Of a DNA stretch of 60,431 bases, positions 10,035-19,109 are shown one piece after another. Origin of the DNA: Halodesulfovibrio sp. MK-HDV (GTDB lineage Bacteria > Desulfobacterota > Desulfovibrionia > Desulfovibrionales > Desulfovibrionaceae); contig NZ_WYDS01000024.1 of assembly GCF_009914765.1 (NCBI RefSeq), positions 1 through 60,431 of the forward strand. The letters are read 5' to 3'. Numbering within the stretch: the first letter of the stretch is position 1; every line of letters starts with the position of its first letter. Made by a program: the position numbers and the translations under genes. The notes beneath the pieces were generated by a model that was not told the DNA's origin, did not search any database, and saw only the letters and a program-made list of their open reading frames with translations.

Positions 10035-11351
10035 ATGCACCAAGCCGCGCAGACAAAAATGCTCAAAGCCCGCATGGAGCTTGTGCTTGATCATCCATTT
10101 TTTGCAAACCTCGCACTCCGTTTAGAGTTCCGTGAAGACCCAACATGCCGAACAGCATGGGCAGACGGGCAAACACTTGGGTACAACCCCATCTACATTG
10201 ATGCTCTCCCATTAGAGAAAGTGAAAGGGTTGCAGTGCCATGAGGTACTGCACCTTGCCTGCTGTCACCATACACGCCGTGGTTTACGGGACGTAAAGCT
10301 CTGGAATACATCCTGCGATTACGCAATTAACCCAGTCCTTCTAGAAGCTGGAGTCGAGCTTCCGACCGGCTACCTTGATGATCCTAAACACCACGGAAAA
10401 AGCGCCGAGGCTATCTACTCTGCTCTCAAAAACCATAATGAAGAGCTCAAGGGCGGAGCCGACGGTGGTGCAGAACAAGGAGCTGTTGCAGGAGAAGATC
10501 TGGAAGGCGGCGGTGACGGCGATGCCATGTCTGAAAGCGAAGACGAAAAATCTGCGCAAGGCAGCGATGGCGAAGCACCGGAAGAAAAAGGAGACGGTGC
10601 AGGAGCTGGCGATGATGGTGAGGATGATCAGGATCAGTCAGACGACAGCAACGATCCGGGTATGACTGGCGAAGTACGCGATGCGCCATCAAACGGCGGC
10701 GGCACAGATAGTGAATCCACGCAGCAACAGGAAGACGCATGGCGTTCGGCGCTCACTCAAGCTATCCACAAGTCGCTTGAATTTGGAGATCTCCCCGGCA
10801 ATATGGAGCGCCTGTTTAACAACATCATGTCTCCCACTCTTAACTGGCAGGAACTCTTGCGACAATTTATGTCAGATGCTGCAAAGAACGACTTCTCGTG
10901 GGTGCGTCCCAACAGACGCTATATCCACGCAGGCTTGTTTCTTCCCGGTATGCACAGTGAAGAGTTGCCGGAAGTCGCCGTAGCAGTGGATGTATCCGGC
11001 AGTATCACACAGCACGAACTAGACATCTTCGCAGCGGAACTTTCCGACATTCTTGAAGAGTTCGATACAACAATCACAGCCATTGCATGTGACACACAAA
11101 TTTCTGAAGAAAAAAGACTCTCCAAATGGGACTTACCGCTTGAGCTCACAGCCTCCGGCGGTGGCGGGACAGATTTCCGTCCCCCATTCCACAGATTGGA
11201 AGAAGAAGGGATCACGCCTGCGTGTCTCATCTACTTAACAGACATGCAATGTAACCTATTTCCAGAAGACCCCGGATATCCCGTACTCTGGGTCAGCACA
11301 ACACCACAATACAACGCTCCGCCTTTCGGCGAAGTGCTTGTTCTGGAGTAA
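10035..11351 (+). CDS. VWA-like protein with N-terminal metallopeptidase domain (DUF2201)
   Basis: 438-aa cytoplasmic protein. The N-terminal region has an HExxH zinc-peptidase-like motif (CHEVLHLACCHH, near residue 70) as in the DUF2201 putative metallopeptidase domain. A low-complexity acidic linker rich in Gly/Glu/Asp (about residues 140-235) leads to a C-terminal von Willebrand A-like domain with the MIDAS start AVDVSGSIT near 315 and the GGGGTDF segment near 375. The start at 10035 avoids overlap with the ATPase gene; another start at 10005 would overlap by 28 bases. Together with the MoxR ATPase this is probably a chaperone or protease pair; its target is unknown. Confidence 0.82.
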   Translation: MHQAAQTKMLKARMELVLDHPFFANLALRLEFREDPTCRTAWADGQTLGYNPIYIDALPLEKVKGLQCHEVLHLACCHHTRRGLRDVKLWNTSCDYAINPVLLEAGVELPTGYLDDPKHHGKSAEAIYSALKNHNEELKGGADGGAEQGAVAGEDLEGGGDGDAMSESEDEKSAQGSDGEAPEEKGDGAGAGDDGEDDQDQSDDSNDPGMTGEVRDAPSNGGGTDSESTQQQEDAWRSALTQAIHKSLEFGDLPGNMERLFNNIMSPTLNWQELLRQFMSDAAKNDFSWVRPNRRYIHAGLFLPGMHSEELPEVAVAVDVSGSITQHELDIFAAELSDILEEFDTTITAIACDTQISEEKRLSKWDLPLELTASGGGGTDFRPPFHRLEEEGITPACLIYLTDMQCNLFPEDPGYPVLWVSTTPQYNAPPFGEVLVLE

Positions 11352-11353
11352 CC

Positions 11354-11824
11354 ATGAATATTGACTGGTCCATCAGTAAAAAGCGAGGCAACTTCCGCCC
11401 GATTCTGACCTATGCCATTACCCTTACTGACTTTGAGAAAAGTCTTGCCATGCCGCCAGTGCGAACAACAAGCACCATCCCAAAGCCTCCTGAGGTCGGT
11501 TGGACACACTGTTGGCCTGATCAACATGAGCGCACAGACTGGAAGCCTTCAGAGTATTATCAGCTCGCGGCTCCATCACATAAGGAAAAGGAAACACTTG
11601 TGACTCTCAAGCTTCCGTGGCGTGAGTCAAACGAGTATCCAGAAGTAGAAGAGTCGCTCGCAATCCTGCGTGACGCGTTCGAAAAAGCACTCATCACTTC
11701 TATGAACAGCACCGCAGTCAAGACACAAGGCAGTCTCAAAACCTCTGCATCAGCAAAAGGCATTATCGCCCCTACTTTTGCAGCGGAACGAATTTTACAG
11801 TCGGTGGCTCGAAAGACGGCATAA
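11354..11824 (+). CDS. Hypothetical protein of the MoxR-VWA cluster
   Basis: 156-aa protein I do not recognise. It starts two bases after the VWA gene stops, so it is almost certainly co-translated with it. It has no signal peptide or membrane span. It begins NIDWSISKKRGNFRP and has a Trp-rich middle (GWTHCWPDQ, TDWKPSEYY). It could be a specificity or substrate subunit of the MoxR-VWA pair, on context only. Confidence 0.65.
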   Translation: MNIDWSISKKRGNFRPILTYAITLTDFEKSLAMPPVRTTSTIPKPPEVGWTHCWPDQHERTDWKPSEYYQLAAPSHKEKETLVTLKLPWRESNEYPEVEESLAILRDAFEKALITSMNSTAVKTQGSLKTSASAKGIIAPTFAAERILQSVARKTA

Positions 11825-11845
11825 TAACTCCTAGCTATTACAACT

Positions 11846-11886
11846 AAAAAAAGGGCTGTCCTTCGTTTGAAGGACAGCCCTTTTTT
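11846..11886. terminator. Bidirectional terminator
   Basis: A 14-bp stem, AAGGGCTGTCCTTC with its exact complement around a GTTT loop, with A runs on the left and T runs on the right. It ends the MoxR-VWA operon on plus and can serve the converging signalling operon on minus. Confidence 0.9.
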
Positions 11887-12010
11887 CAAGAAAATTTATT
11901 TTCTCGGAAAGTCTATTTACGATTCCTCATTGAAAACTGTGAAGAATTCCACACAAAAATATATCTTTCAGAAAGAACAATAAGACCTGATCGGGGGTCA
12001 GAACTTACTG

Positions 12011-13009
12011 TTAGCATTCAAGAACAGCTGAACAACACACGTTACGACCATCGCCTTTTGCTTTATACAAAGCTGCATCTGCGGCTTTTATAAGCGAAAG
12101 CGTGTCTTCTTTTTGTGTCGGAACAATAGAAGCAGCGCCAACGCTCACAGTTACATGAGCAGAAACAGGCGAACCGTCATGGGGGATAGCGAGAGACTCA
12201 ATATTATTACGCACACGCTCTGCAACGTATTGTGCTCCTGCAAGTTCAGTATCCGGCAGGATTATCGCAAACTCTTCACCGCCCACACGCGCCGTTCTAT
12301 CAACATCACGCTTTACGGTGTCAGCTAACGCCTGCGCGACCTGAACAAGGCACTCATCGCCTTTAGCATGTCCGTAGGTATCGTTGTATGCTTTGAAGAA
12401 ATCAATATCGATAAGAATAAGAGACAACCAAGATTTGTTTCGGTGTGCCCGCTTCCATTCATAGGAAAAGTTTGTATTAAACTGACGTTTATTCAGTAAG
12501 CCTGTAAGACCATCAGTGATGGAAAGAAGAAGGAGCTGTTCGTTTGTCTGCTCCAACTGCTGTTGCAATTCTTCAAGCTCTGCAAGCTTTTGGTCAAGCT
12601 CAAGGCTCTTTTTCTCAAGCGCTTCTTTATGATGGAACAGTTCGATAAAAACGCCAACCTTACTTTTAAAGATATGAGCATCAAGCGGTTTAAACAAATA
12701 GTCAACAGCACCTGATTCATATCCCTTAAAAACTTGGGCTTTCCCCTTTACCTCTGCCGTTACAAAAATAATCGGTATATGCTTTGTTTTTCTATTACCA
12801 CGCATAAGTTCTGCAACTTCATAACCGTCCATTCCCGGCATCTGAACATCCAACAAAACTAATGCAAAATCATAATCAAGCATTTGGGCGAGTGCTTCCT
12901 CACCCGAGTTTGCCCGAATAATATCTATTCCAGGTTGTTCTAACAGGCCTTCCAACGTAAGGAGGTTTTCTGGCCTATCATCCACTATGAGTACCTTGGC
13001 GATTCCCAT
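12011..13009 (-). CDS. Response regulator with GGDEF diguanylate cyclase domain
   Basis: 332-aa PleD/WspR-like cyclase. Residues about 5-120 are a receiver domain (VDDRPEN acidic pocket, phospho-acceptor Asp in LLDVQMPGMDG, Lys in FKPLD). A coiled coil (about 130-160) leads to a GGDEF domain with active site RVGGEEFAI near 248. An RxxD I-site (RDVD) lies five residues before GGEEF, so product inhibition is expected. It makes c-di-GMP from GTP, presumably when phosphorylated by the hybrid kinase encoded upstream. It starts two bases after the cheB stop, with GAGGA before the ATG. Confidence 0.92.
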   Translation of the reverse strand: MGIAKVLIVDDRPENLLTLEGLLEQPGIDIIRANSGEEALAQMLDYDFALVLLDVQMPGMDGYEVAELMRGNRKTKHIPIIFVTAEVKGKAQVFKGYESGAVDYLFKPLDAHIFKSKVGVFIELFHHKEALEKKSLELDQKLAELEELQQQLEQTNEQLLLLSITDGLTGLLNKRQFNTNFSYEWKRAHRNKSWLSLILIDIDFFKAYNDTYGHAKGDECLVQVAQALADTVKRDVDRTARVGGEEFAIILPDTELAGAQYVAERVRNNIESLAIPHDGSPVSAHVTVSVGAASIVPTQKEDTLSLIKAADAALYKAKGDGRNVCCSAVLEC

Positions 13010-13011
13010 GG

Positions 13012-13596
13012 TTATCCTCTATTACTAAGTGAATTCATAAATAGCCCGATTTCATTCAAGGGAAGAATAAAATCTGGACTTGAAGCCGCAAGTGCAGCCC
13101 TCGGCATTGTATCAAACTCCGCAGATTTCGGAGATTGAACAATGGTAAGACCGCAGCGTTTTTGTATTGTAGACAATCCATTGGCACCGTCAGAAGTTGT
13201 TCCTGTCAGAATAATTCCCACAAGCGATTCGCAATATGCTTCTGACGCAGTCTCAAATAAAACATCAATGGATGGTCGCGATAAATTAACCCTGTCCTGC
13301 ACAGACAACGCAAGACTTTTGTCCGGCTCCACTAACAGGTGATAATTAGGTGGAGAAATATATACGTTACCTTCTCTAACTTGATCCTTGTCCTCAGCTT
13401 CCCGCACTAAGCCCGTGCCGTACTGACTAAGCAAAACTGGTAATCGGCTTTCATAATTCGGACTGACATGCTGAACAATAAGAATAGGCAGTCGAAACTT
13501 TTCATCCAGTTGAGAAAAAACACGGTGCAAAGCGGTGAGCCCCCCTGCAGATGTTCCTATAACAATAGCTTCATATTTCCGTGTGCTCTTCTCCAT
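13012..13596 (-). CDS. CheB-type protein-glutamate methylesterase (no receiver domain)
   Basis: 194-aa CheB catalytic domain alone. Catalytic Ser in IGTSAGG (about residue 15), His in VQHVSPN (about 43) and Asp in TGTTSDGANG (about 137) are all present. The receiver domain of chemotaxis CheB is missing, so it is not directly regulated by phosphorylation. It lies between cheR and the GGDEF regulator. No chemoreceptor is in the window, so its substrate may be the hybrid kinase or an unlinked receptor. Confidence 0.9.
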   Translation of the reverse strand: MEKSTRKYEAIVIGTSAGGLTALHRVFSQLDEKFRLPILIVQHVSPNYESRLPVLLSQYGTGLVREAEDKDQVREGNVYISPPNYHLLVEPDKSLALSVQDRVNLSRPSIDVLFETASEAYCESLVGIILTGTTSDGANGLSTIQKRCGLTIVQSPKSAEFDTMPRAALAASSPDFILPLNEIGLFMNSLSNRG

Positions 13597-13615
13597 CTAC
13601 TATCCTAGTGAGTAA

Positions 13616-14452
13616 TTACATGCGTTTTTTACGATAAATTTTCTCACGTTCGGCAACCACTTCGAACTTATGTGCTACGTCTGAAAACTTAATATTTTCC
13701 TTTGACCCAAGGCATAGGAATCCCCCCGGACATAAGCTTTCGTAAAACAAGTTCAGCACTCTATTTTGTAGATCTCTATTAAAATAGATAAGAACGTTGC
13801 GACAAAAAATAGCGTTCATTTCTCCAAACACGCCATCTGTCACAAGGTTGTGTGAAGAAAAAAGAACCTGTTCTTTTAAAAATCTCTTCATAACAACATT
13901 GTCGTAGTCCGCAGTGTAATAATCTGAAAAAGAACTGCTGCCCCCAGCCTGCTGGTAATTTGCGGTATATTCGCGCACCAAATTCATGGGGTAAATGCCA
14001 TCCTTAGCCTTGGCTAAAATCAGTTCGTTAAAGTCTGTTGCGTACATTTGCACACGCTCTTTCATGCCCTCTTCCCGCAAAACAATGCCCATAGAATAGA
14101 CTTCCTGTCCGGCGGAGCAGCCTGCATGCCAAACTTTAGCAAACGGGTACGTTTGCAGATACGGGACCACAAACTCCCGAACTTTCTTGTAGAACCAAGG
14201 ATCTCTAAACATTTCAGTCACATTAATCGACAAATCCAAAAGTAATCTGTTGAAAAATGATTCATCATGTATAAGCAAATGCTGCATTGCTGCCATATTA
14301 GGCAACCCTTCAAGCGTACGCCTATGTTCCAGCCTGCGCTTTGTATGGGCACTTGCATATTTTCTAAAATCATACCCGTACTTTAAGTAAATAGCTTCCA
14401 GTAGAAGTTTTACCTCTAATCGATCATTTTCAACCTGCTCAATTTCACACAT
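13616..14452 (-). CDS. CheR-type protein-glutamate methyltransferase
   Basis: 278-aa SAM-dependent methyltransferase of the CheR family. The N-terminal helical domain includes YDFRKYASAHTKRRL and the catalytic domain shows VWHAGCSAGQEVYSMG (SAM site, near residue 120) and FCRNVLIYF (near 215), both CheR hallmarks. The ATG at 14452 sits against the kinase stop codon (TAGCATG), so translation is coupled; a GTG 18 bases upstream is an alternative. With the adjacent CheB it would set a reversible methylation level on a Glu-rich coiled coil. Confidence 0.9.
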   Translation of the reverse strand: MCEIEQVENDRLEVKLLLEAIYLKYGYDFRKYASAHTKRRLEHRRTLEGLPNMAAMQHLLIHDESFFNRLLLDLSINVTEMFRDPWFYKKVREFVVPYLQTYPFAKVWHAGCSAGQEVYSMGIVLREEGMKERVQMYATDFNELILAKAKDGIYPMNLVREYTANYQQAGGSSSFSDYYTADYDNVVMKRFLKEQVLFSSHNLVTDGVFGEMNAIFCRNVLIYFNRDLQNRVLNLFYESLCPGGFLCLGSKENIKFSDVAHKFEVVAEREKIYRKKRM

Positions 14453-14453
14453 G

Positions 14454-17400
14454 CTAGTACAACCAAACACGCATCATAGAAAGAAGCTTATCGGTATTAA
14501 CCGGCTTTGAAAGGTAATCGCTTGCTCCAGAATCAATGCACTTACTTCTGTCACCCTTCATAGCTTTTGCAGTCAGGGCAATAATCGGCAGTTTTGCGTA
14601 TTCCGGATTCTTACGAATCTCAGTCATTGCCTCGTACCCATCCATTTTGGGCATCATAATATCCATAAGCACACAGTCAATTGATTCGACTTCTTCGAGT
14701 TTTTCAAGACACTCGATACCGTTTTTAGCGACAACAACATCCATGTTTCTGTCTTCAAGAACACTGGATAACGCAAAAACGTTACGCATATCATCATCCA
14801 CAATCATGATTTTTTTGCCATTAAGCACAGATTCTTTATCGTGCACCAGCTTGAGCATCTGCTGTTTGTCATGTGGCAGGTTTGATTCCACCCGGTGCAA
14901 AAACAAAGCAGATTCATCAAGTAATCGTTCTGGAGATTTTACCCCTTTGATGATTATGCTATCGGCGTATTTACTAAGTTGCTTCTCTTCATCATGGGTC
15001 AAATCACGACCTGTATAGATAATGACTGGAACACGCATAGAAGATTCACTCATTCGGATCTTTTCCAGCAACTCAAAGCCGGACATATCTTCGAGTCCTA
15101 AGTCCAGAATCATACAATCGTAATTGCCTCTGGAAAGCTCTTCATACGCAGCCCTGCCAGTAGCAACGTCGGTTGTTTTCACATCACCGTTACCGATTAA
15201 ATCTTTGATGCTCTTGCACTGAATTTTATCATCTTCAACAAGCAGTAAATTACGCACTGGTTTGGAAATAACATCTTCAAGCGCGCTGAATGCTTCTTCA
15301 ACATGTTCCATGGTCACTGGTTTTGCCAGATACCCGATTGCTCCCATACGCAAAGCATCAAGAGAATTGTCGTTAGCAGACATGAAATGAACTGGAACAT
15401 GACGTAATTCCGGATTATCTTTCAGTCGTTCCATTACGGTCCAACCGTCAATTCCCGGAAGACCAACATCCAGAATTATTGCACTCGGTTTGTAATAATC
15501 CGCAAAGTGCAATCCTGTTTCACCGTCCTCTGCCACAAGACACAGGAATCCGCGTTCACGACCGAAGTCGCGCATAATTTTTGCGAAATTCCAATCATCT
15601 TCAATAATCAGCAGGCTTCGAGATTCCGGAGTAATGGCTACACGGTCATCCTCAACGTATTCACTCTCTTTCGGCGGAGCAGGTTTTTCCTGCGCTGGTA
15701 TTGAAACAACCGGCGCAGACGTTCGAGATGATCCAGCCTCCCCGTCACAAGCCACCTTTTCTGTAGAAGCAAGTTCAGGCTTGGCAAAGCCTTCACCGCC
15801 TGCTGCAAGCGGCAGGTCTATTTTTTCAAATACGTCGGCCTGTTCAACAGTCTCTTGGTAGAATTCAGGGAGAACCACTGTAAAGGTGCTGCCTTTTCCT
15901 TCATCACTTTCAAGATAAATAGCGCCCTGCAACAATCTGGAAAGCTCGCGAGAAATGGAAAGTCCAAGTCCTGTCCCGCCATAATTTCGGCTCGTGCTGC
16001 CATCTGCTTGTTGGAATGCCTGGAAAATAGCAGTCTGCTTATCGCTGGCAATACCAATTCCTTCATCAGATACAGCAAAGGCCAATGCATTGCTGGCATC
16101 AATTCCCAAATCATCAGTCATAGCCTGAGGTGGCCTTGCGATGGATAAGGAAACTGTTCCCTCATGCGTGAACTTAAAGGCATTGGTAAGTAAATTACGT
16201 AAGACCTGCTGCAATCTCTGAGAATCCGTTTCCAGTGCTGCCGGAACATCCTGTCCAACAGTTATTTCGAAGTTAATTCCTTTGTCTGCGGCTATATCTC
16301 TATAAAGACGATTAATATCCTGAATCAAATTGGAAACGCCGACAGGTTCAATAATTAGCTCGACTTTTCCTGCTTCAATTTTTGAAAGATCCAAAATTTC
16401 ATTAATAAGAGTCAACAAATCTGAACCGGAAGAATGGATCGCATAGGCAGATTCAATCTGCTTATCACTCAAGTTGCCGTCTTTATTTTGACCGAACAGC
16501 TGAGATAAAATGAGAATTGAGTTCAGAGGAGTGCGTAATTCATGCGACATATTCGCTAAGAATTCAGACTTATACTTACTTGCCACTTCTAAATCTTGGG
16601 CTTTCTGCCTTACAGCTTTCTGTGCTTTGACCAGCTCAGAATTCTTTACAGCAATGGCAGTCTTCTGTTCTTCGAGTGCTTTTGTACGTTCTTCAAGCTC
16701 TTCATTGATAACACGAAGTTCTTCCTGTTGTGCCTGAAGTTCGGATTCGGATTCTTTAAGAACCTTAGCCTGCCCTTCAAGCTCTTCGTTCGTTACTCGA
16801 AGCTCTTCCTGCTGTTGCTGCAATCGTGACTCAGATTCAAGCAACGCATCGGTCTGTTCTTCCAACTCTTCGTTGGTAACACGCAGCTCTTCCTGTTGCA
16901 TCTGTGCCTGTTCCAACAATTCATGCACGAGCTGACGGGACTGCGCAGCGTTCATCAAAATCGCCAAGTTTTCAATATTCTGCTCAATAAATTTTCTATG
17001 TAACGGCGAAAATGTGTCGAGAGTTCCTAATAGAATAACTCCAACAACTCTGTTCTCAAAAGCAACCGGCACTGCCATATATGCATTTGAAAGAACTTCC
17101 CCCACGCCGTAGTTCACAGCAGGAACATCTTCAGTAACATTTGAGAACACAATAATTTCGTTTTCAAATGCCGCCTGCCCTACGATCCCTTCACCCATCG
17201 CAACACGGTTAAAATTACCTTTGCGGTCAGTAAAAGCATAACTCGCTCTCAGCTCCAACATGTCATCGACCAACGCATAGACTGCACCAAGTTGTGCGCC
17301 CATGTGCTTACAAAGATATGCGATAGATGTTCGGGCTAATTCCTGAGGAGTATGCTCCCCACGCATGGAGTCATCCAGCCCTTCCTTGCCGGACTTCAAC

Positions 17401-18620
17401 CAGTCCAGCTCCTGAAGATTACGAGCCATACTATCTAGAGAACGGGCAAGATCACCCAGTTCGTCTTGTTGATCGACTTCTATCGTTGCGTCAAGATTGC
17501 CATCTGCAATGGCCTGAGCAAATTCCATATCCGCAATGATCGGGCGAGTGATTGTACGGGAAAAGAAGACCGCAAGCAGACCCACAAGAAGAAGTAAAAA
17601 ACCGGACACAATGCCGAGCACTTCATATGTCTGCCTGATAGGAGCAGTAACTTCGTATTTATTAATCTTGGAGATAAGGAACCAACGGATACCGGCAATA
17701 CTCAGTTCATTATAGGCAACAAGAACCTCTTGGCCTGAACTGTCAGTATAGGTGCTATGACCACCGGATTCTCCGGCAGCAGCAGCGTCTTTCCAGTAAT
17801 CCAATGGGCTCTGGAGAGAATAGCCGACAACAAAAGCACCATTTCCCATAGTGCGCAGGTTGCTACGAAATTCATATTTATTCTGAGCCAGATTAACGCC
17901 CATAAGATACGATTCGCCCGTGCTCCCCATTCCCTGACGGGAATCAACAACTCGAGTAATAAGCTTTGGGGTCAACTGGAAGATGAGAACACCGACAACT
18001 TTGCCGTATTCGTCACGGATGGGTTCTGCAATAAAAGCCGCTTCGACTCCACCGCTTGGTTCATACCTTGCAAAATCGACAAGTGTTGTTTTTCCAGAAG
18101 TAATAGCGCGCTTCCACGCATTCCCAAGTCCGCTATTCCTGTACTGACCGAGCTTTAAATTCGTTCCCAGATCTTCTTCACGGGCAAGAGAGAAGAGCAC
18201 GTTCCCCTCGTCAGCATCAACAAGGAACAAGTCATGGTACCCATAGGCACTGATATATTTTTTTAACGGGGATACAAAGCTTCGGAATTCTTCTTGATAT
18301 TGCAAAGAATGCGCATCTTTGACCAAAGAGTGATCTTTGATTTTCTCCAGACGATGTCTGGTCAGTAACCGCATCATTTCTTGAATTCGTTCAGAGTCTG
18401 CTAAAATACTGATCCGAGCAAAACTTGTCGTAAAGAAATCTTCTATTTGCCCTTTACGAATCGACTGTACTGTTATCAGCTGATTATACGATTTTTCCAT
18501 CAATGCATCTGTTGCCAGCTTACTCCCCACAATACTCACAATAAGCAGAGGAATAGCACCGACAGAAACAAGTAAAAATACAAGTTTAGGTCTAATACGG
18601 ATATCTGAAAGACGGATCAT
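14454..18620 (-). CDS. Hybrid sensor histidine kinase with three receiver domains
   Basis: About 1388 aa, inner membrane. Order: TM helix (about 15-32), a periplasmic Cache-like sensor (about 40-340), TM helix (about 342-362), HAMP, GAF (about 430-575), a coiled coil with three near-identical copies of an EELRVTNEELEE heptad unit, HisKA with NMSHELRTPLNS, HATPase (NLLTNAFKFT, DEGIGI, GGTGLGLS), then three receiver domains each with DD and an acceptor Asp (ILDVGLPGIDG, ILDLGLEDMSG, LMDIMMPKMDG). I start at ATG 18620, preceded by a G-rich Shine-Dalgarno. It heads an operon with CheR, CheB and a diguanylate cyclase, so it likely links an external signal to c-di-GMP. Ligand unknown. Confidence 0.93.
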   Translation of the reverse strand: MIRLSDIRIRPKLVFLLVSVGAIPLLIVSIVGSKLATDALMEKSYNQLITVQSIRKGQIEDFFTTSFARISILADSERIQEMMRLLTRHRLEKIKDHSLVKDAHSLQYQEEFRSFVSPLKKYISAYGYHDLFLVDADEGNVLFSLAREEDLGTNLKLGQYRNSGLGNAWKRAITSGKTTLVDFARYEPSGGVEAAFIAEPIRDEYGKVVGVLIFQLTPKLITRVVDSRQGMGSTGESYLMGVNLAQNKYEFRSNLRTMGNGAFVVGYSLQSPLDYWKDAAAAGESGGHSTYTDSSGQEVLVAYNELSIAGIRWFLISKINKYEVTAPIRQTYEVLGIVSGFLLLLVGLLAVFFSRTITRPIIADMEFAQAIADGNLDATIEVDQQDELGDLARSLDSMARNLQELDWLKSGKEGLDDSMRGEHTPQELARTSIAYLCKHMGAQLGAVYALVDDMLELRASYAFTDRKGNFNRVAMGEGIVGQAAFENEIIVFSNVTEDVPAVNYGVGEVLSNAYMAVPVAFENRVVGVILLGTLDTFSPLHRKFIEQNIENLAILMNAAQSRQLVHELLEQAQMQQEELRVTNEELEEQTDALLESESRLQQQQEELRVTNEELEGQAKVLKESESELQAQQEELRVINEELEERTKALEEQKTAIAVKNSELVKAQKAVRQKAQDLEVASKYKSEFLANMSHELRTPLNSILILSQLFGQNKDGNLSDKQIESAYAIHSSGSDLLTLINEILDLSKIEAGKVELIIEPVGVSNLIQDINRLYRDIAADKGINFEITVGQDVPAALETDSQRLQQVLRNLLTNAFKFTHEGTVSLSIARPPQAMTDDLGIDASNALAFAVSDEGIGIASDKQTAIFQAFQQADGSTSRNYGGTGLGLSISRELSRLLQGAIYLESDEGKGSTFTVVLPEFYQETVEQADVFEKIDLPLAAGGEGFAKPELASTEKVACDGEAGSSRTSAPVVSIPAQEKPAPPKESEYVEDDRVAITPESRSLLIIEDDWNFAKIMRDFGRERGFLCLVAEDGETGLHFADYYKPSAIILDVGLPGIDGWTVMERLKDNPELRHVPVHFMSANDNSLDALRMGAIGYLAKPVTMEHVEEAFSALEDVISKPVRNLLLVEDDKIQCKSIKDLIGNGDVKTTDVATGRAAYEELSRGNYDCMILDLGLEDMSGFELLEKIRMSESSMRVPVIIYTGRDLTHDEEKQLSKYADSIIIKGVKSPERLLDESALFLHRVESNLPHDKQQMLKLVHDKESVLNGKKIMIVDDDMRNVFALSSVLEDRNMDVVVAKNGIECLEKLEEVESIDCVLMDIMMPKMDGYEAMTEIRKNPEYAKLPIIALTAKAMKGDRSKCIDSGASDYLSKPVNTDKLLSMMRVWLY

Positions 18621-19109
18621 CAAAGCCCCCCCGAGCATACGCAAACACTTACATACGTTTCATTGAAACAATGAAACACTCTTCTTCATAGCAACTACGT
18701 ATTCATAATTATTTTAAGACGTAAGATTAGACCAACGACTATGTTCTAACTTGAACAGAAAATCAATATTATTAACTCAAAACCATGTTTTTTATGAGTA
18801 AACAATAAACAGTGGGAGTGTCAGCCACCTAAAAAAGCGTTGCAAAAATGCACAACAAAAACCCTGACCACCGTTCACCATTCCTGATTATCAATTTATC
18901 ATCATCTTTTTACATAGAAAATATAAATACACATTCATAATTCACATTATTGGATGAAATACTATGTAAAATTTTAAATAAAAAAACCTCTGCATTGAGT
19001 GCAAAGGCTTTTCATTTCTTCTGAATAGATAGCAAAATTGAGTTTAGAAAAAATACATGATCAAGTCACATTTCATTAAATACTGTAACCAGATAATACG
19101 TTGTTTTTC
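18621..19109. other. Intergenic region between hybrid kinase and tunR-like gene
   Basis: About 490 AT-rich bases upstream of the minus-strand kinase operon and downstream of the tunR-like gene. Apart from the terminator at 18980-19008 I see no gene or clear promoter. The kinase promoter must be within it. Confidence 0.5.
18980..19008 (-). terminator. Terminator of tunR-like gene
   Basis: On the minus strand CCTTTGCA pairs with TGCAGAGG around CTCAA and is followed by seven T, about 100 bases past the stop codon. Confidence 0.75.
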
